Assembly (NCBI GenBank): GCA_029245125.1
Contig: JAQWPZ010000017.1
Span: 62,001-126,000, forward strand
Origin: Rubripirellula sp.
GTDB lineage: Bacteria; Planctomycetota; Planctomycetia; Pirellulales; Pirellulaceae
Direction of reading: 5' to 3'
Length of the DNA stretch: 64,000 nucleotides
Each line of letters opens with the position of its first letter. The first letter of the stretch is position 1. The notes beneath the pieces are model-generated. The model ran no database searches. It saw only the letters and a list, made by a program, of their open reading frames with translations, and was not told where the DNA came from. Positions 44,418-53,376 of the stretch are shown piece by piece. The translations under genes were made by a program, and so were the position numbers.

Positions 44418-44744
44418 ATGCCATTGTTTGAAATCGAGACGGATTCACACATAATCATTACCTGGGCTGACGGCGAGGATTCGGCCCGAGAGGTAGTCGC
44501 CGATGCGTACCCGAACGACGAAGTGATGCGGTTGACCAAGCGTCCTCGTGACACATGGGTGATCAGCAAAGGAGCGTTGGGTCTGACGAGCCCGCGATTG
44601 GATCCTTGCTTGGTCGCACGGGACTGCCTCAGTCGTTCCGCTGGGGATAAGGTGAATGCGATTCGGCTTTACCGAATGGAAACCGGGAGTGATTTAGAGC
44701 ATGCCCGGAAAGCGATTGAATCCAATATGGTGATGGGCTGGTAG
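44418..44744 (+). CDS. Small protein with ribosomal L7/L12 C-terminal-like motif
   Basis: A 108-residue soluble protein. The N-terminal half is a small beta-rich region (FEIETDSHIIITWADGEDSA). The last 30 residues (KVNAIRLYRMETGSDLEHAR, then KAIESN) align with the helix-loop-helix at the C-terminus of ribosomal protein L7/L12 (pattern K-V-x-A-I-x-x-x-R-x-x-T-G-x-x-L-x-x-A-K). In L7/L12 this domain binds translation factors; small stand-alone versions are of unknown role. GGGGAG lies nine bases before the ATG. It lies 80 bp upstream of the lipoprotein gene and is probably independent of it. Confidence 0.7.
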   Translation: MPLFEIETDSHIIITWADGEDSAREVVADAYPNDEVMRLTKRPRDTWVISKGALGLTSPRLDPCLVARDCLSRSAGDKVNAIRLYRMETGSDLEHARKAIESNMVMGW

Positions 44745-44824
44745 CCGATGTGAGCCACTTGATTGGCTAAGATAAGCGTGAACATAAGCCTGAGACCGAC
44801 CGCCTTGCCGACCACGAAAAATTG

Positions 44825-47197
44825 ATGCCGCGCGTTTCCTATTTGCTCGCGCTCCTCTGCCTTCCCTTCGTGATTGGATGCGAGGGGTGCCGCCAAGATC
44901 CGGAATCTGGTGCGGATGAAGATTCGCCTGCTCAGGCCGATTTTACTGCGCGGCCCGCACAAGCTTTTCCGGGTGCTGCCAACGCGACCGGGGGTGCCAT
45001 CAAGCCGGGGCACTGGATGACGGCGGCGCAGGTGCTGAAAAGTAACAACGAGGATGCTCGAGGTGAGTTGCTCAGCCAGACCTTGGCGACAGGTGCCAGT
45101 TTTGACACCGGAGCGAAGACCAAGTCTCAAGGTATCTTGCCCAACATCCGGCCAATCGTTTTGCCGAAGGGTCAATCAAGGCGATTCGATTACCGTATCC
45201 TTGCTCCGCTTCCCGCACTGGGTGATCAGAAACGGGCGTACCTGAGCAGCCAATTTCGTTCAAACAGTCGGTCGGTTTTCTTTGAAACTGGCGCTCAGCC
45301 GTTCAATGTTCTCTCTGGTGAGGAGTTTTTCTTCATCATTCTGACCAATCGGCCCGAACGTTTTACAAAATTTCAAGTGTCTGACTGGGTGCGTCCGTAT
45401 CGTGATGAATCGAGCGAATTCAGTGGTTCGGCTGCGAATTACCGAATCGTCATTCCACCCACCAAGGATCTGCTGCCACTCAGCGAAACAATGCTGGATT
45501 GGACCAGTACTGCAGTTGTGCTGTGGGATGATTTGTCACCAGATGCATTGACGCCGCAGCAGCAAACAGCACTCGCTGATTGGGTGCGATTTGGAGGCAA
45601 GTTGATCGTGAATGGGGCAGTCGCCTCCGATTCGATCGCCAAGACCAAGCTGTCATCACTACTGCCTTTGCAGCCGACCGGTAATATCGAATTGGATTTA
45701 GATTCTGCTGCTGATTTGTTGCGTTCCTGGAGCGTCGATACCGATGCCTCGGTCGATAAGCAAATCGCGGTGCTGCGTAGCCAGTCCGGGCGTGTGGCGG
45801 TTGATGGGAACGCTGCGGAGGATTCCACAAGCGTTCAGGGGACTGGCAACTTGGTTTTGTCCCGACGGGTCGGAGCCGGAACCGTGGTGCAGCCTCGATT
45901 TGACGTCAGCAGCAACTGGTTGTCCGATTGGAAGAGTTATGACAGTTTCGTGAACGCTACTCTGCTTGGCCGGCCACATCGTCAGTTTGTCCAGTCAACT
46001 TCTAGTATCGGTCTCGATGCGATTCAGCAGGAATATCCTGATTGGTCGAATGCTTTTTCGGATCCAGTGATGAATTCGAAATTCAGGATTACAGCCCGCG
46101 ATGCGGTGCTTCGCACCAGCCTGCCGTTGGAAGGGATTTCGGTAACTGCCTCTCGTAGTGTCGTTGACCCATTAGTTGCCTTTGATTCAATCACTGGGGT
46201 CGGTGGGTGGACGGATCAAAGCGATGCGATTCGAGTGGCTCAGCAGGTGCTGCGGGACGAATCTGGAATCGAGATTCCGAAATCATCCTTGGTGATCAAG
46301 TCACTCGGTCTTTACCTGCTGATCCTAGTGCCAGTTAACTATCTGTTCTTCCGATTGATTGGCCGGCTTGAGTACGCTTGGATGGCGGTTCCCCTGATCG
46401 CCGTTGGGGGCGCGGTGTGGGTTGCTCGAACCGCACGTTTGGACATCGGCTTCGCTCGTAGTCAAACGGAGATCGCGATGTTGGAATTGCAGCCAGATTA
46501 CGAGCGTGGCCATCTATCCCGCGTCGTATCGATTTATAACTCGCTCTCTAGCAAGTACGACATTGATTTCAACACGATCGATGCTGTTGCGTCGCCAATT
46601 GCGACCGGTGACATGGCGGATGATGACGCCAGTTTTCGTACTGGATTCACCGAGGGGCCATCTTTAGCGGATTTGGCTGTTGGCAGTAACACCGTGCGGA
46701 TGTTGCATGCGGAACAAATGATCGACGTTGGTGGCTCGATTGAAATGAGTTCTGATGGTCAGCTTGTGAATCAAACGGATTATGATTTGTTGGATGCGTT
46801 CGTTGTCGAAAAAATGGCCGATGATCGTGTCCGAATCGCGGCGTTGGGGATGTGCGAAAGCGGATTGGCGACCAGTGTTCGTTTTCGAGACGCTAAGGAA
46901 TTGGTGATTTCTGATGAAATCCCCGAGCGGACTCGGGCAATGCTTCAATTGTTGGGTTCACCAGAATCGATGCCCAAAGATTCCATGCGAATGGTGGCGA
47001 GAATCGAGCAGGTGATTCCCGGTATGACCATTACACCAGCAGCTAGCCAACGCACATCGCAAACTATCGTGATCGCTCATCTGCGACACGCACCAAGTCA
47101 GTTGCCGCAGAAGGATTTCAATTTGCTTGGAGATCTTCGCAAGGTGTTGACAGACGATCAAATCGAAGAAAAACAACCCTCCGGTGAGGACAGGTAA
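44825..47197 (+). CDS. Large lipoprotein/membrane protein upstream of an ABC ATPase
   Basis: The start is ATG 44825 (790 aa); a TTG directly before it is less likely. The N-terminus is a lipoprotein signal (LLALLCLPFVIGC, lipobox VIGC). A glutamine-amidotransferase-like region follows (AVVLWDDLSPDAL; LADWVRFGGKLIVNG), as in DUF4350-type proteins. Two membrane segments lie at about residues 490-540 (LYLLILVPVNYLFF; WMAVPLIAVGGAVWVA), and a periplasmic tail comes last. It stops 6 bp before the ABC ATPase start, so the two form an operon. It may be the extracytoplasmic partner of an ABC-type complex, loosely like gliding-motility GldG, but a true permease is not present. Confidence 0.75.
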   Translation: MPRVSYLLALLCLPFVIGCEGCRQDPESGADEDSPAQADFTARPAQAFPGAANATGGAIKPGHWMTAAQVLKSNNEDARGELLSQTLATGASFDTGAKTKSQGILPNIRPIVLPKGQSRRFDYRILAPLPALGDQKRAYLSSQFRSNSRSVFFETGAQPFNVLSGEEFFFIILTNRPERFTKFQVSDWVRPYRDESSEFSGSAANYRIVIPPTKDLLPLSETMLDWTSTAVVLWDDLSPDALTPQQQTALADWVRFGGKLIVNGAVASDSIAKTKLSSLLPLQPTGNIELDLDSAADLLRSWSVDTDASVDKQIAVLRSQSGRVAVDGNAAEDSTSVQGTGNLVLSRRVGAGTVVQPRFDVSSNWLSDWKSYDSFVNATLLGRPHRQFVQSTSSIGLDAIQQEYPDWSNAFSDPVMNSKFRITARDAVLRTSLPLEGISVTASRSVVDPLVAFDSITGVGGWTDQSDAIRVAQQVLRDESGIEIPKSSLVIKSLGLYLLILVPVNYLFFRLIGRLEYAWMAVPLIAVGGAVWVARTARLDIGFARSQTEIAMLELQPDYERGHLSRVVSIYNSLSSKYDIDFNTIDAVASPIATGDMADDDASFRTGFTEGPSLADLAVGSNTVRMLHAEQMIDVGGSIEMSSDGQLVNQTDYDLLDAFVVEKMADDRVRIAALGMCESGLATSVRFRDAKELVISDEIPERTRAMLQLLGSPESMPKDSMRMVARIEQVIPGMTITPAASQRTSQTIVIAHLRHAPSQLPQKDFNLLGDLRKVLTDDQIEEKQPSGEDR

Positions 47198-47203
47198 AGT
47201 AGC

Positions 47204-48130
47204 ATGATCACTCTGGAAGGTTTCGGAAAAGATTACGGTGATTTCACGGCGGTTGATAGTATTGATCTACAGATCGATGCTGGAGAAACATTCGGTTTTA
47301 TCGGTCCCAACGGTGCAGGGAAAAGCACAACGATTCGGTTCTTGGCGACTCTGTTGCGTGCAAGTCGCGGCCGAGGTGAGGTTGCCGGATGTGATGTGAT
47401 GGGTGATCCGGTCGGTGTGCGACAGGCTGTCGGTTACATGCCAGATAACTTCGGTGTTTACGACGGGATGCGAGTTTGGGAGTTCTTGGATTTTTTCGCC
47501 GTCGCCTATCGAATCGGACGTACCGAGCGGAAACAGATCATCGACAACGTGCTCGAGTTGCTGGATCTAACTCACAAGCGTGACGACTTTGTTAATGGCC
47601 TGTCGCGGGGGATGAAGCAACGACTCTGCTTGGCCAAAACGCTTGTCCATGATCCGCCGGTACTGATTCTGGATGAACCGGCAAGTGGCCTCGACCCCCG
47701 CGCGCGAGTCGAGGTGAAAGCTCTGCTAAAAGAGCTGCGGAAAATGGGAAAGACCATTTTGATCAGCAGTCACATCCTGACCGAGTTGGCAGATTGCTGC
47801 ACATCGATTGGAATCATCGAGCGTGGTCAGATGTTGATGCATGGTCCGATTGAGAGTGTCTATCGACAAATCAGACGCAATCGCATCGTGGAGATTCAGT
47901 TCTTGTCCGGGGAAGATGCCGGCATGTCGATTCTTCGTAGCAGTCCGCATTTACGATCCTTGGATATTGAACCAAACGCGGTTGTTGCCGAACTGGAAAC
48001 GGATGACGAGGGCTTGGCAGCCTTGATGGAGCATTTGCTCGAATCGGGCGTGCGAATGAAGTCGTTCAACGATCGCGACCCTACGCTAGAGGATGTGTTT
48101 ATGACGGTCACCAAAGGCTTGGTCACCTAG
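47204..48130 (+). CDS. ABC transporter ATP-binding protein
   Basis: A 308-residue protein with all ABC ATPase motifs: Walker A GPNGAGKST, Q-loop (YMPDNFGVYDG), signature LSRGMKQRL (variant of LSGGQ), Walker B LILDEPASGLDP, and switch His in SSHIL. The C-terminal 80 residues form the accessory domain typical of ABC-2 exporter ATPases (DrrA/CcmA-type). It forms an operon with the lipoprotein upstream and is convergent with miaA. No ABC permease gene is adjacent, so its membrane partner is elsewhere or is the lipoprotein itself. Confidence 0.92.
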   Translation: MITLEGFGKDYGDFTAVDSIDLQIDAGETFGFIGPNGAGKSTTIRFLATLLRASRGRGEVAGCDVMGDPVGVRQAVGYMPDNFGVYDGMRVWEFLDFFAVAYRIGRTERKQIIDNVLELLDLTHKRDDFVNGLSRGMKQRLCLAKTLVHDPPVLILDEPASGLDPRARVEVKALLKELRKMGKTILISSHILTELADCCTSIGIIERGQMLMHGPIESVYRQIRRNRIVEIQFLSGEDAGMSILRSSPHLRSLDIEPNAVVAELETDDEGLAALMEHLLESGVRMKSFNDRDPTLEDVFMTVTKGLVT

Positions 48131-48143
48131 TAGCAGTCTGTCC

Positions 48144-49151
48144 TCAGGCAGCTTCCATCGCCCGCACGATGTCATCGACGACCTTGGTCTGTTCTAACGG
48201 GTCCGTGACCGGCAGAGAACTAATTTCGTGAAACGATCGAAACCAAGTTTCCTGACGACGCGCCAATTGTCGAGTGTGCGCTGAAACCTCTTCGATCAGA
48301 ACCTCTTGGTCTCCGCTATCCTCGAGCCACTGCAGGACTTCGCGGTAACCAACTGCTTGAGACGCTGTCCGAGAAAGCGCTCCGTAGGTGTTCAACAAAC
48401 TGCGGACTTCGTTCAGTAGCCCAGCGGTAAACATTTTTTGGACGCGTTGGTTAATCCGTTGATGAAGTTGTGGACGGGGCCACGCAAGGCAATAGACGTT
48501 GCAGTCTGTCGGGTTTTTGTGTCGATCGAATTGGGTTTGCTGGTGGCTAATCGGTTGTCCGGTGTGTCTCGCGACCTCCAATGCGCGAGTCATCCGCCGG
48601 GTATCTTGCGGTCCGATCCGATGAGCAGCCAGCGGATCAACTTGGATGAGTCGCTCTCGAAGGGCTTCGACTCCGTAGCGACGGACATCCTCTTCGACTG
48701 CTTGTCTGAACTCCCAATCTGCTGGCGGACCTGGATCAAATCCTCGCAATACACCCTTCAGAAACATCGGCGTCCCGCCGACAAAGATCGCTGGCTTGCC
48801 AGCTTGTCTCAATTCCGCAACGATTCGATGAGCTTCACGTAGGTAACAGGCAACGCTGAACTCTTCATTGGGGTCAACCAGGTCGAGTAGATGATGGGGT
48901 ATCTGCTGGCGTTCCTCGGGGCTTGGTTTGGCGGCTCCGATGTCCATTCCCCGGTAGACGGCAATGGAGTCAAGGGAAAGGATCTCGCCACCGATTCGCT
49001 CGGCCAATTCCAAGGCGACCGCACTTTTTCCGGCAGCGGTCGGCCCGGTCAGGATGATCGCTTCATCCACTAACGGAGGGAATGACTCCGCCGCCGCTGC
49101 AGACGTATCGGTCGGTGGATGGTCCGATTTGGTAGACAAGAGCTGGTCCAT
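48144..49151 (-). CDS. miaA: tRNA dimethylallyltransferase MiaA
   Basis: A 335-residue protein. The P-loop is GPTAAGKSA; the next signature motifs are SLDSIAVYRGMDIGAAKPS and HHLLDLVDPNEEFSVACY. The RMTRALEV motif and the C-terminal TRQLARRQETWFR are typical of MiaA. It transfers a dimethylallyl group to N6 of A37 in tRNAs that read UNN codons. It is about 25 residues longer than usual at the N-terminus, so a later start is possible. It lies 61 bp downstream of the hydrolase gene on the same strand. Confidence 0.95.
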   Translation of the reverse strand: MDQLLSTKSDHPPTDTSAAAAESFPPLVDEAIILTGPTAAGKSAVALELAERIGGEILSLDSIAVYRGMDIGAAKPSPEERQQIPHHLLDLVDPNEEFSVACYLREAHRIVAELRQAGKPAIFVGGTPMFLKGVLRGFDPGPPADWEFRQAVEEDVRRYGVEALRERLIQVDPLAAHRIGPQDTRRMTRALEVARHTGQPISHQQTQFDRHKNPTDCNVYCLAWPRPQLHQRINQRVQKMFTAGLLNEVRSLLNTYGALSRTASQAVGYREVLQWLEDSGDQEVLIEEVSAHTRQLARRQETWFRSFHEISSLPVTDPLEQTKVVDDIVRAMEAA

Positions 49152-49212
49152 GGCTGTGGGCCTGAGATATTTGAAGTGCCACAGTCTTTATAAGTCGCTG
49201 GCAAGTCGGTGC

Positions 49213-50418
49213 CTATTGGCGATCTTCTGGTTGCAGCCAATGCTGAAAAAAGGCGTAAATTTGCTCGTTTGACTCGGGGGTCGGTGAATGTTCTTCACGG
49301 TTGGTCATGGCGACACGATTTTCGAAACCCAGGACTCGGTTGACGGCAATCAAATGATTGAGCGCAACCCAACGTTCTGGTTTGTCCGCGGTTCCGCCTG
49401 AGACCAAGATAGGCCGCGGGGCCATCAATGCGTGCAGTTCGATGAGATCGTGCCCGCCTTCCACCAAGACCCGATAGGAACCCGTCCGTGGTTCCCCTTC
49501 GCTGGGTAATTTTCGAAAACGTTGCGACTGCTTTGGATTGTTCGTCTTACCAAGTTCGTAACCGAGATACCAAGGGTCCCAGTAGTTGACGCTGCCGCCG
49601 GGGTTCTCTTTGCGGCGGTCCCGTTCATCAAACACAATGCCGGGATCCGACCATGCCGCACAAGCAAACCGATCATCCATGCAGGAGGCGAATAACGACC
49701 ATTTTCCGCCAAACGAATGACCGACGATTCCAATGCGGTCCGCGTCTACGTCTGATCGTTGGGCTAGAAAGGTGTTGGCACATGCGGCGGTGTACGCCAA
49801 CGCAGAGAGTGGTTGAACCTGTACCGGTTTTCCTTCACTGCCAAAGTATTGTCCTCGGTGGCCGGCTTCACGAGCATCTTGGAGATTGACCCCGGAGTTT
49901 GGTTTGCCAATCGACAGCGTGACGAATCCGCGATTCGCTAATTGCCAGCCGAAATCACGAAGCGGAACTCCCAACCCGGCCCCCGTTTGGGCATCGTAGT
50001 AAGGAACGACGACCGCTGGAAATGGTCCGCTTCCGCTCGGGACTAACAAAAATGCATCGACCATTTCGCCACGGATCCCGATCCCGAGCCGTAAACGATG
50101 CTGCTGGATTTGGTCTTTCCTGGCAGTCACTTCGATGACTTCGACAACGGGCTTTTCAATGAGAGGAGGCCACGGTCCAAGTATCTCTTGCCATGCCAAC
50201 AGGATCTCTTTCCTGCGGCCTTGCCAGTGGTCTGCATTGGATGCCATCTTGCCGTTGTTTAACAGGAGTGGTGACCGATAGTCACCAAAGTCACCGCGGT
50301 ATTGTGGTGGAGGTGAGTATGAATCACGCAGCAAGTTGGCAGGCTCCGTACCGCGGATGCAATGCGTAGTCAGTAAAGCCATGATCGAAAAAGAAACGCA
50401 CCGCCAAATCGACATCAC
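49213..50418 (-). CDS. Secreted alpha/beta hydrolase (acetyl-xylan-esterase-like)
   Basis: A 401-residue protein with a signal peptide (CVSFSIMALLTTHCIRG). Nucleophile motif GHSFGG is near residue 233, the acid is probably in LVSGGTADKPER, and His is in TNREEHSPTPES. This is the layout of dienelactone-hydrolase/acetyl-xylan-esterase-type enzymes acting on sugar esters. Residues about 40-110 form a conserved lid-like N-terminal region (SPLLLNNGKMAS). Its 3' end is followed by miaA. Its first four bases overlap the transporter's stop, so they are probably co-transcribed. The substrate is unknown. Confidence 0.8.
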   Translation of the reverse strand: MMSIWRCVSFSIMALLTTHCIRGTEPANLLRDSYSPPPQYRGDFGDYRSPLLLNNGKMASNADHWQGRRKEILLAWQEILGPWPPLIEKPVVEVIEVTARKDQIQQHRLRLGIGIRGEMVDAFLLVPSGSGPFPAVVVPYYDAQTGAGLGVPLRDFGWQLANRGFVTLSIGKPNSGVNLQDAREAGHRGQYFGSEGKPVQVQPLSALAYTAACANTFLAQRSDVDADRIGIVGHSFGGKWSLFASCMDDRFACAAWSDPGIVFDERDRRKENPGGSVNYWDPWYLGYELGKTNNPKQSQRFRKLPSEGEPRTGSYRVLVEGGHDLIELHALMAPRPILVSGGTADKPERWVALNHLIAVNRVLGFENRVAMTNREEHSPTPESNEQIYAFFQHWLQPEDRQ

Positions 50419-51764
50419 TTGTTCTCCGTTTTGAAAGTGGCTGAGCGCATCGCCACCGTGTTGGTTGTCGTTTCGTTTTCCGCCGTCGGTGCCGGCTCTA
50501 CTTGCTGACTCTTTTGGCGATAGTTCCGAACGCTGTTGGGCAATGTGATCAATGCTGTTTTTCCGGCGATCACTAACAGCAATGCCAAGCCGAGCCCACC
50601 GAACACTTTAGCCGTGGTGCTGTTCACTTGCGAATGCATGATGTCGCGTTGGTTGGTCAGCCAAAACAAAATGGCGGCGACCAGTGGGGCGGCAACGACA
50701 GTCACGGCCTGGGCGGCAATGATGGTGAGCGTGCGGTCGAAGTCTAGTAGAAACGCAGCTAAGGCGACGACCATTCCACAAATTAGGGCAACCGCAGTGA
50801 GTATCCGTGGTGCCAAGTCCGAAGGCTTGCAGCCGAGACCAAATCCATCGGCAGCAATGAAACCTCCGATCATCGAATTGATCAAAAAAGAGGAGTAGGC
50901 TGCGGAGAAAAGTCCCAGCGAAAAGATGACGCGTCCACGACTGCCGAAAGTTGGTTCCAACGCATTGGCGACGGCGATTGGATCACGCAATGCGACCGGC
51001 TGGCCGGTATACAATCCCGCCGCTGCTGTCGACATCAACATGATGGTGATCAAAGCCATGATGAGTGAACCGACACGAGCGTCGAGGATTCCACTCCGTA
51101 ACTCTCGTTCGTCCCACCCTTTTTGACGTACGAGGTACGCTTGATAGAACGCCGCAGCGATCACAAATGTGGTGCCAATCAGGGCCAGTACATCCAAATT
51201 CATGATGTTGTCCAGCTGGGGAACAAATCCTGCTGCCATCTCGCCCGGGTTTGGGCGAAGGGTAATCAGATTAATCGCGAAGCTCACCAACATCACCGCC
51301 ACGAAGGCCATCATTAGACGCTCGAGGAGTCGGTACAGATTTTTAAAAGCAAATAGAAATGCCAAGGCGACGGCATTGAAACCAACCACCAAGGCGGCCA
51401 CCACGGACTTAGAATCGGTGAAGGTATCGAATGCGGCTGCGACACCGATGTTGTTGCCTGACTGGAATGCGGCGGAAATAAAAAACACACTGCAACCAAG
51501 TAGCACTGCAAGTGGGCGACCGGCTTTCTCGCGAATCAGGTTTCCGGGCGTGTCCTTGGCAACCGCTCCCAACTTGGCTCCCATTGTCATGTAGACGAGC
51601 ATGAAAGCGACGGAAACGACGACGATCCAGAGCATCGAGTAGCCGTGGTTCGCCCCGATTTTTGAACTGGTCACGATGCTGCCGGGACCGATCACCACAC
51701 AAGCCGTGATGAGGCCCGGCCCGATTCGGCGGTACCAAGGATGGTCGCTGGGGGATTGATTCAT
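50415..51764 (-). CDS. NRAMP-family-like transporter lacking canonical metal-binding motifs
   Basis: The start is ATG 51764 (449 aa); the frame extends to 51827 without a better start. Eleven or so membrane segments match the NRAMP (SLC11) fold, beginning with RRIGPGLITACVVIGPGS. In canonical NRAMP the first helix break is DPGN and helix 6 has MPH. Here the break is G26-P27-G28-S29, and the helix 6 equivalent reads AAAFYQAYLVRQ. Both metal ligands of the Mn2+/Fe2+ site are therefore absent, so the substrate may not be a transition metal. It precedes the hydrolase gene with a four-base overlap. Confidence 0.8.
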   Translation of the reverse strand: MNQSPSDHPWYRRIGPGLITACVVIGPGSIVTSSKIGANHGYSMLWIVVVSVAFMLVYMTMGAKLGAVAKDTPGNLIREKAGRPLAVLLGCSVFFISAAFQSGNNIGVAAAFDTFTDSKSVVAALVVGFNAVALAFLFAFKNLYRLLERLMMAFVAVMLVSFAINLITLRPNPGEMAAGFVPQLDNIMNLDVLALIGTTFVIAAAFYQAYLVRQKGWDERELRSGILDARVGSLIMALITIMLMSTAAAGLYTGQPVALRDPIAVANALEPTFGSRGRVIFSLGLFSAAYSSFLINSMIGGFIAADGFGLGCKPSDLAPRILTAVALICGMVVALAAFLLDFDRTLTIIAAQAVTVVAAPLVAAILFWLTNQRDIMHSQVNSTTAKVFGGLGLALLLVIAGKTALITLPNSVRNYRQKSQQVEPAPTAENETTTNTVAMRSATFKTENK

Positions 51765-51981
51765 ATTTGGTTGGGGAGCTTGAATAGACGAAATGGATTT
51801 GCGAACGATCCTAAACCATCGGACCAAGGCTCTCTACAATGTGGCCTCGCTAAGTCAGCCAAACTTCCGTTTCAGCATCATGAAGTCGACCATCCAGCAC
51901 CGCTGATTGCCGCCAAGCCAGTTAATGGCACCCCTGTCGGTGGGTCTGGAGGTGGCGTAACTCGAAAAAATTGATAACCCA

Positions 51982-52188
51982 ATGAACAAGCAAGAGTCCG
52001 AATCAGTCGTGATCCGGTTGGATGATTTTCTGAAACATGAAGGAATCGTGGGAACCGGTGGAGAGGCAAAAGTCCGGATTCAATCGGGGGAGGTTCGAGT
52101 CAACGGTGACGTTGAGATTCGGCGGCGTAAGCAACTATCGGTCGGAGATGTGGTCGAGGTGCTCGGGGAAACACTGACAGTCGGCTGA
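51982..52188 (+). CDS. RNA-binding S4 domain protein
   Basis: A 68-residue protein consisting of one S4 RNA-binding domain (IRLDDFLKHEGIVGTGGEAK, then VRVNGDVEIRRRKQLSVGD). It matches the small YbcJ/YaaA-type S4 proteins. It probably binds structured RNA, perhaps rRNA or the ribosome. It stands alone and is divergent from the NRAMP-like gene. Confidence 0.85.
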   Translation: MNKQESESVVIRLDDFLKHEGIVGTGGEAKVRIQSGEVRVNGDVEIRRRKQLSVGDVVEVLGETLTVG

Positions 52189-52494
52189 CTCTTCAAGATC
52201 CAAATCCGCAGGTTTGAGCAGCAAATAAGTGCGAAACGCGATTCTTGCTGCTCTGTTTGGGATGGGCATGGATCTGCCGATTTGCATTCGCTTTGATCAT
52301 TTGCGCGGCGCGCGAAAGTTTGCGGGTTCTGGCAAATGAAACGCTCTCGCGATTGTCTGGACAAGTCAGTGGCTTGAAGCGGCCGATGAACTGACTACGG
52401 GCGACGGCTGAGTGGAAATCAGTTGTTGATGTCAAGCACAGGCCACGCAGGCCGCAAAGTCTGCCATCGATCGGGGCGGAAGGAACTGCCAGTT

Positions 52495-53070
52495 ATGAAA
52501 TTGAATACCACGTTTGCCAGAGCGATCATCGCTGGATTCGCGATCCTTACGACAGCCACCTCCGCCTCCGCTGATTGGCATTCGTTCTGGCACAATCTTC
52601 ACATCGGGTTTCATCGCAATAATGCCTGGCCCGACCCCTTCAATGAGGCGGATGCGATTCAGGTAATGGCGCCCTTTGAAGTGATGAAGGCCAACGGATG
52701 GAAGATGCACAACACCATCGGGCACGAGTTGTTCCGACCTGGTGACGGAGCGCTACTCGCGTCTGGCAACTATCGGGTTCGGTGGATTGCGACTCAGGCA
52801 CCCGCGAATCGTCGGACAGTTTACGTGTTGCAGAGTCGGTCGAATGCTGAAACCGGGGCTCGAGTTGCATCGGTACAGCAGGCGCTCTCCCGAATGAACC
52901 TCAACGGACCGGTCCCTACGGTTCTGGTGACCGATGTTGAGCCCTCGACGTCTCCGGGCGACTGGGCGACCAAAATCAATCGGGAGTGGTTGGAGAACTT
53001 GGCCGCACCGCGATTACCAAGTGAAAGTGCGAGTGGGCAAGCAGGTGTCACGACCCCCACGGGTAATTAG
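52495..53070 (+). CDS. Secreted hypothetical protein, conserved planctomycete-like family
   Basis: The start is ATG 52495 (191 aa), with AAGGA about 12 bases upstream; an ATG at 52423 is in frame but would place a basic stretch before the signal peptide. The signal peptide (FARAIIAGFAILTTATSASA) is followed by a Trp/His-rich motif (DWHSFWHNLHIGFHRNNAWP) and DPFNEADAIQV. I recall this motif from planctomycete hypothetical proteins, but no function is known to me. A strong terminator follows. Confidence 0.8.
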   Translation: MKLNTTFARAIIAGFAILTTATSASADWHSFWHNLHIGFHRNNAWPDPFNEADAIQVMAPFEVMKANGWKMHNTIGHELFRPGDGALLASGNYRVRWIATQAPANRRTVYVLQSRSNAETGARVASVQQALSRMNLNGPVPTVLVTDVEPSTSPGDWATKINREWLENLAAPRLPSESASGQAGVTTPTGN

Positions 53071-53190
53071 CGAGACCAACAAGCTGTGCTGGCGAGCCGA
53101 ACCGTCAATTCGTCCCGCTTCGCTAACTGCTCGACGAATTGCAAGCCGTAATTCGGTCCACAGCAATCAAGACAATTTGCCGTGCTATCT

Positions 53191-53227
53191 AGGCGATCTT
53201 CCCTGTGGAAGGTCGCCTTTTTTTTTT
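53191..53227 (+). terminator. Rho-independent terminator
   Basis: Arms AGGCGATCTTCC and GGAAGGTCGCCT form a 12-bp stem with one T-G wobble and a CTGT loop, followed by ten T. It lies 121 bp after the secreted hypothetical gene and is the main feature of the 306-bp interval before the TPR gene. Confidence 0.9.
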
Positions 53228-53376
53228 GTTGGTTTGGCCGGATCGCGGCATTGAGGTCAAGTTTTCCGCTTGCGTCGGCCGATCCTGTTAAACGGCATTA
53301 CTAGAATATTCGATACGACCGGGTTCTGCATCGGTGCCGACAAATTGTTGGCAGAGCTGCAGAACCGGGGGAGAAG

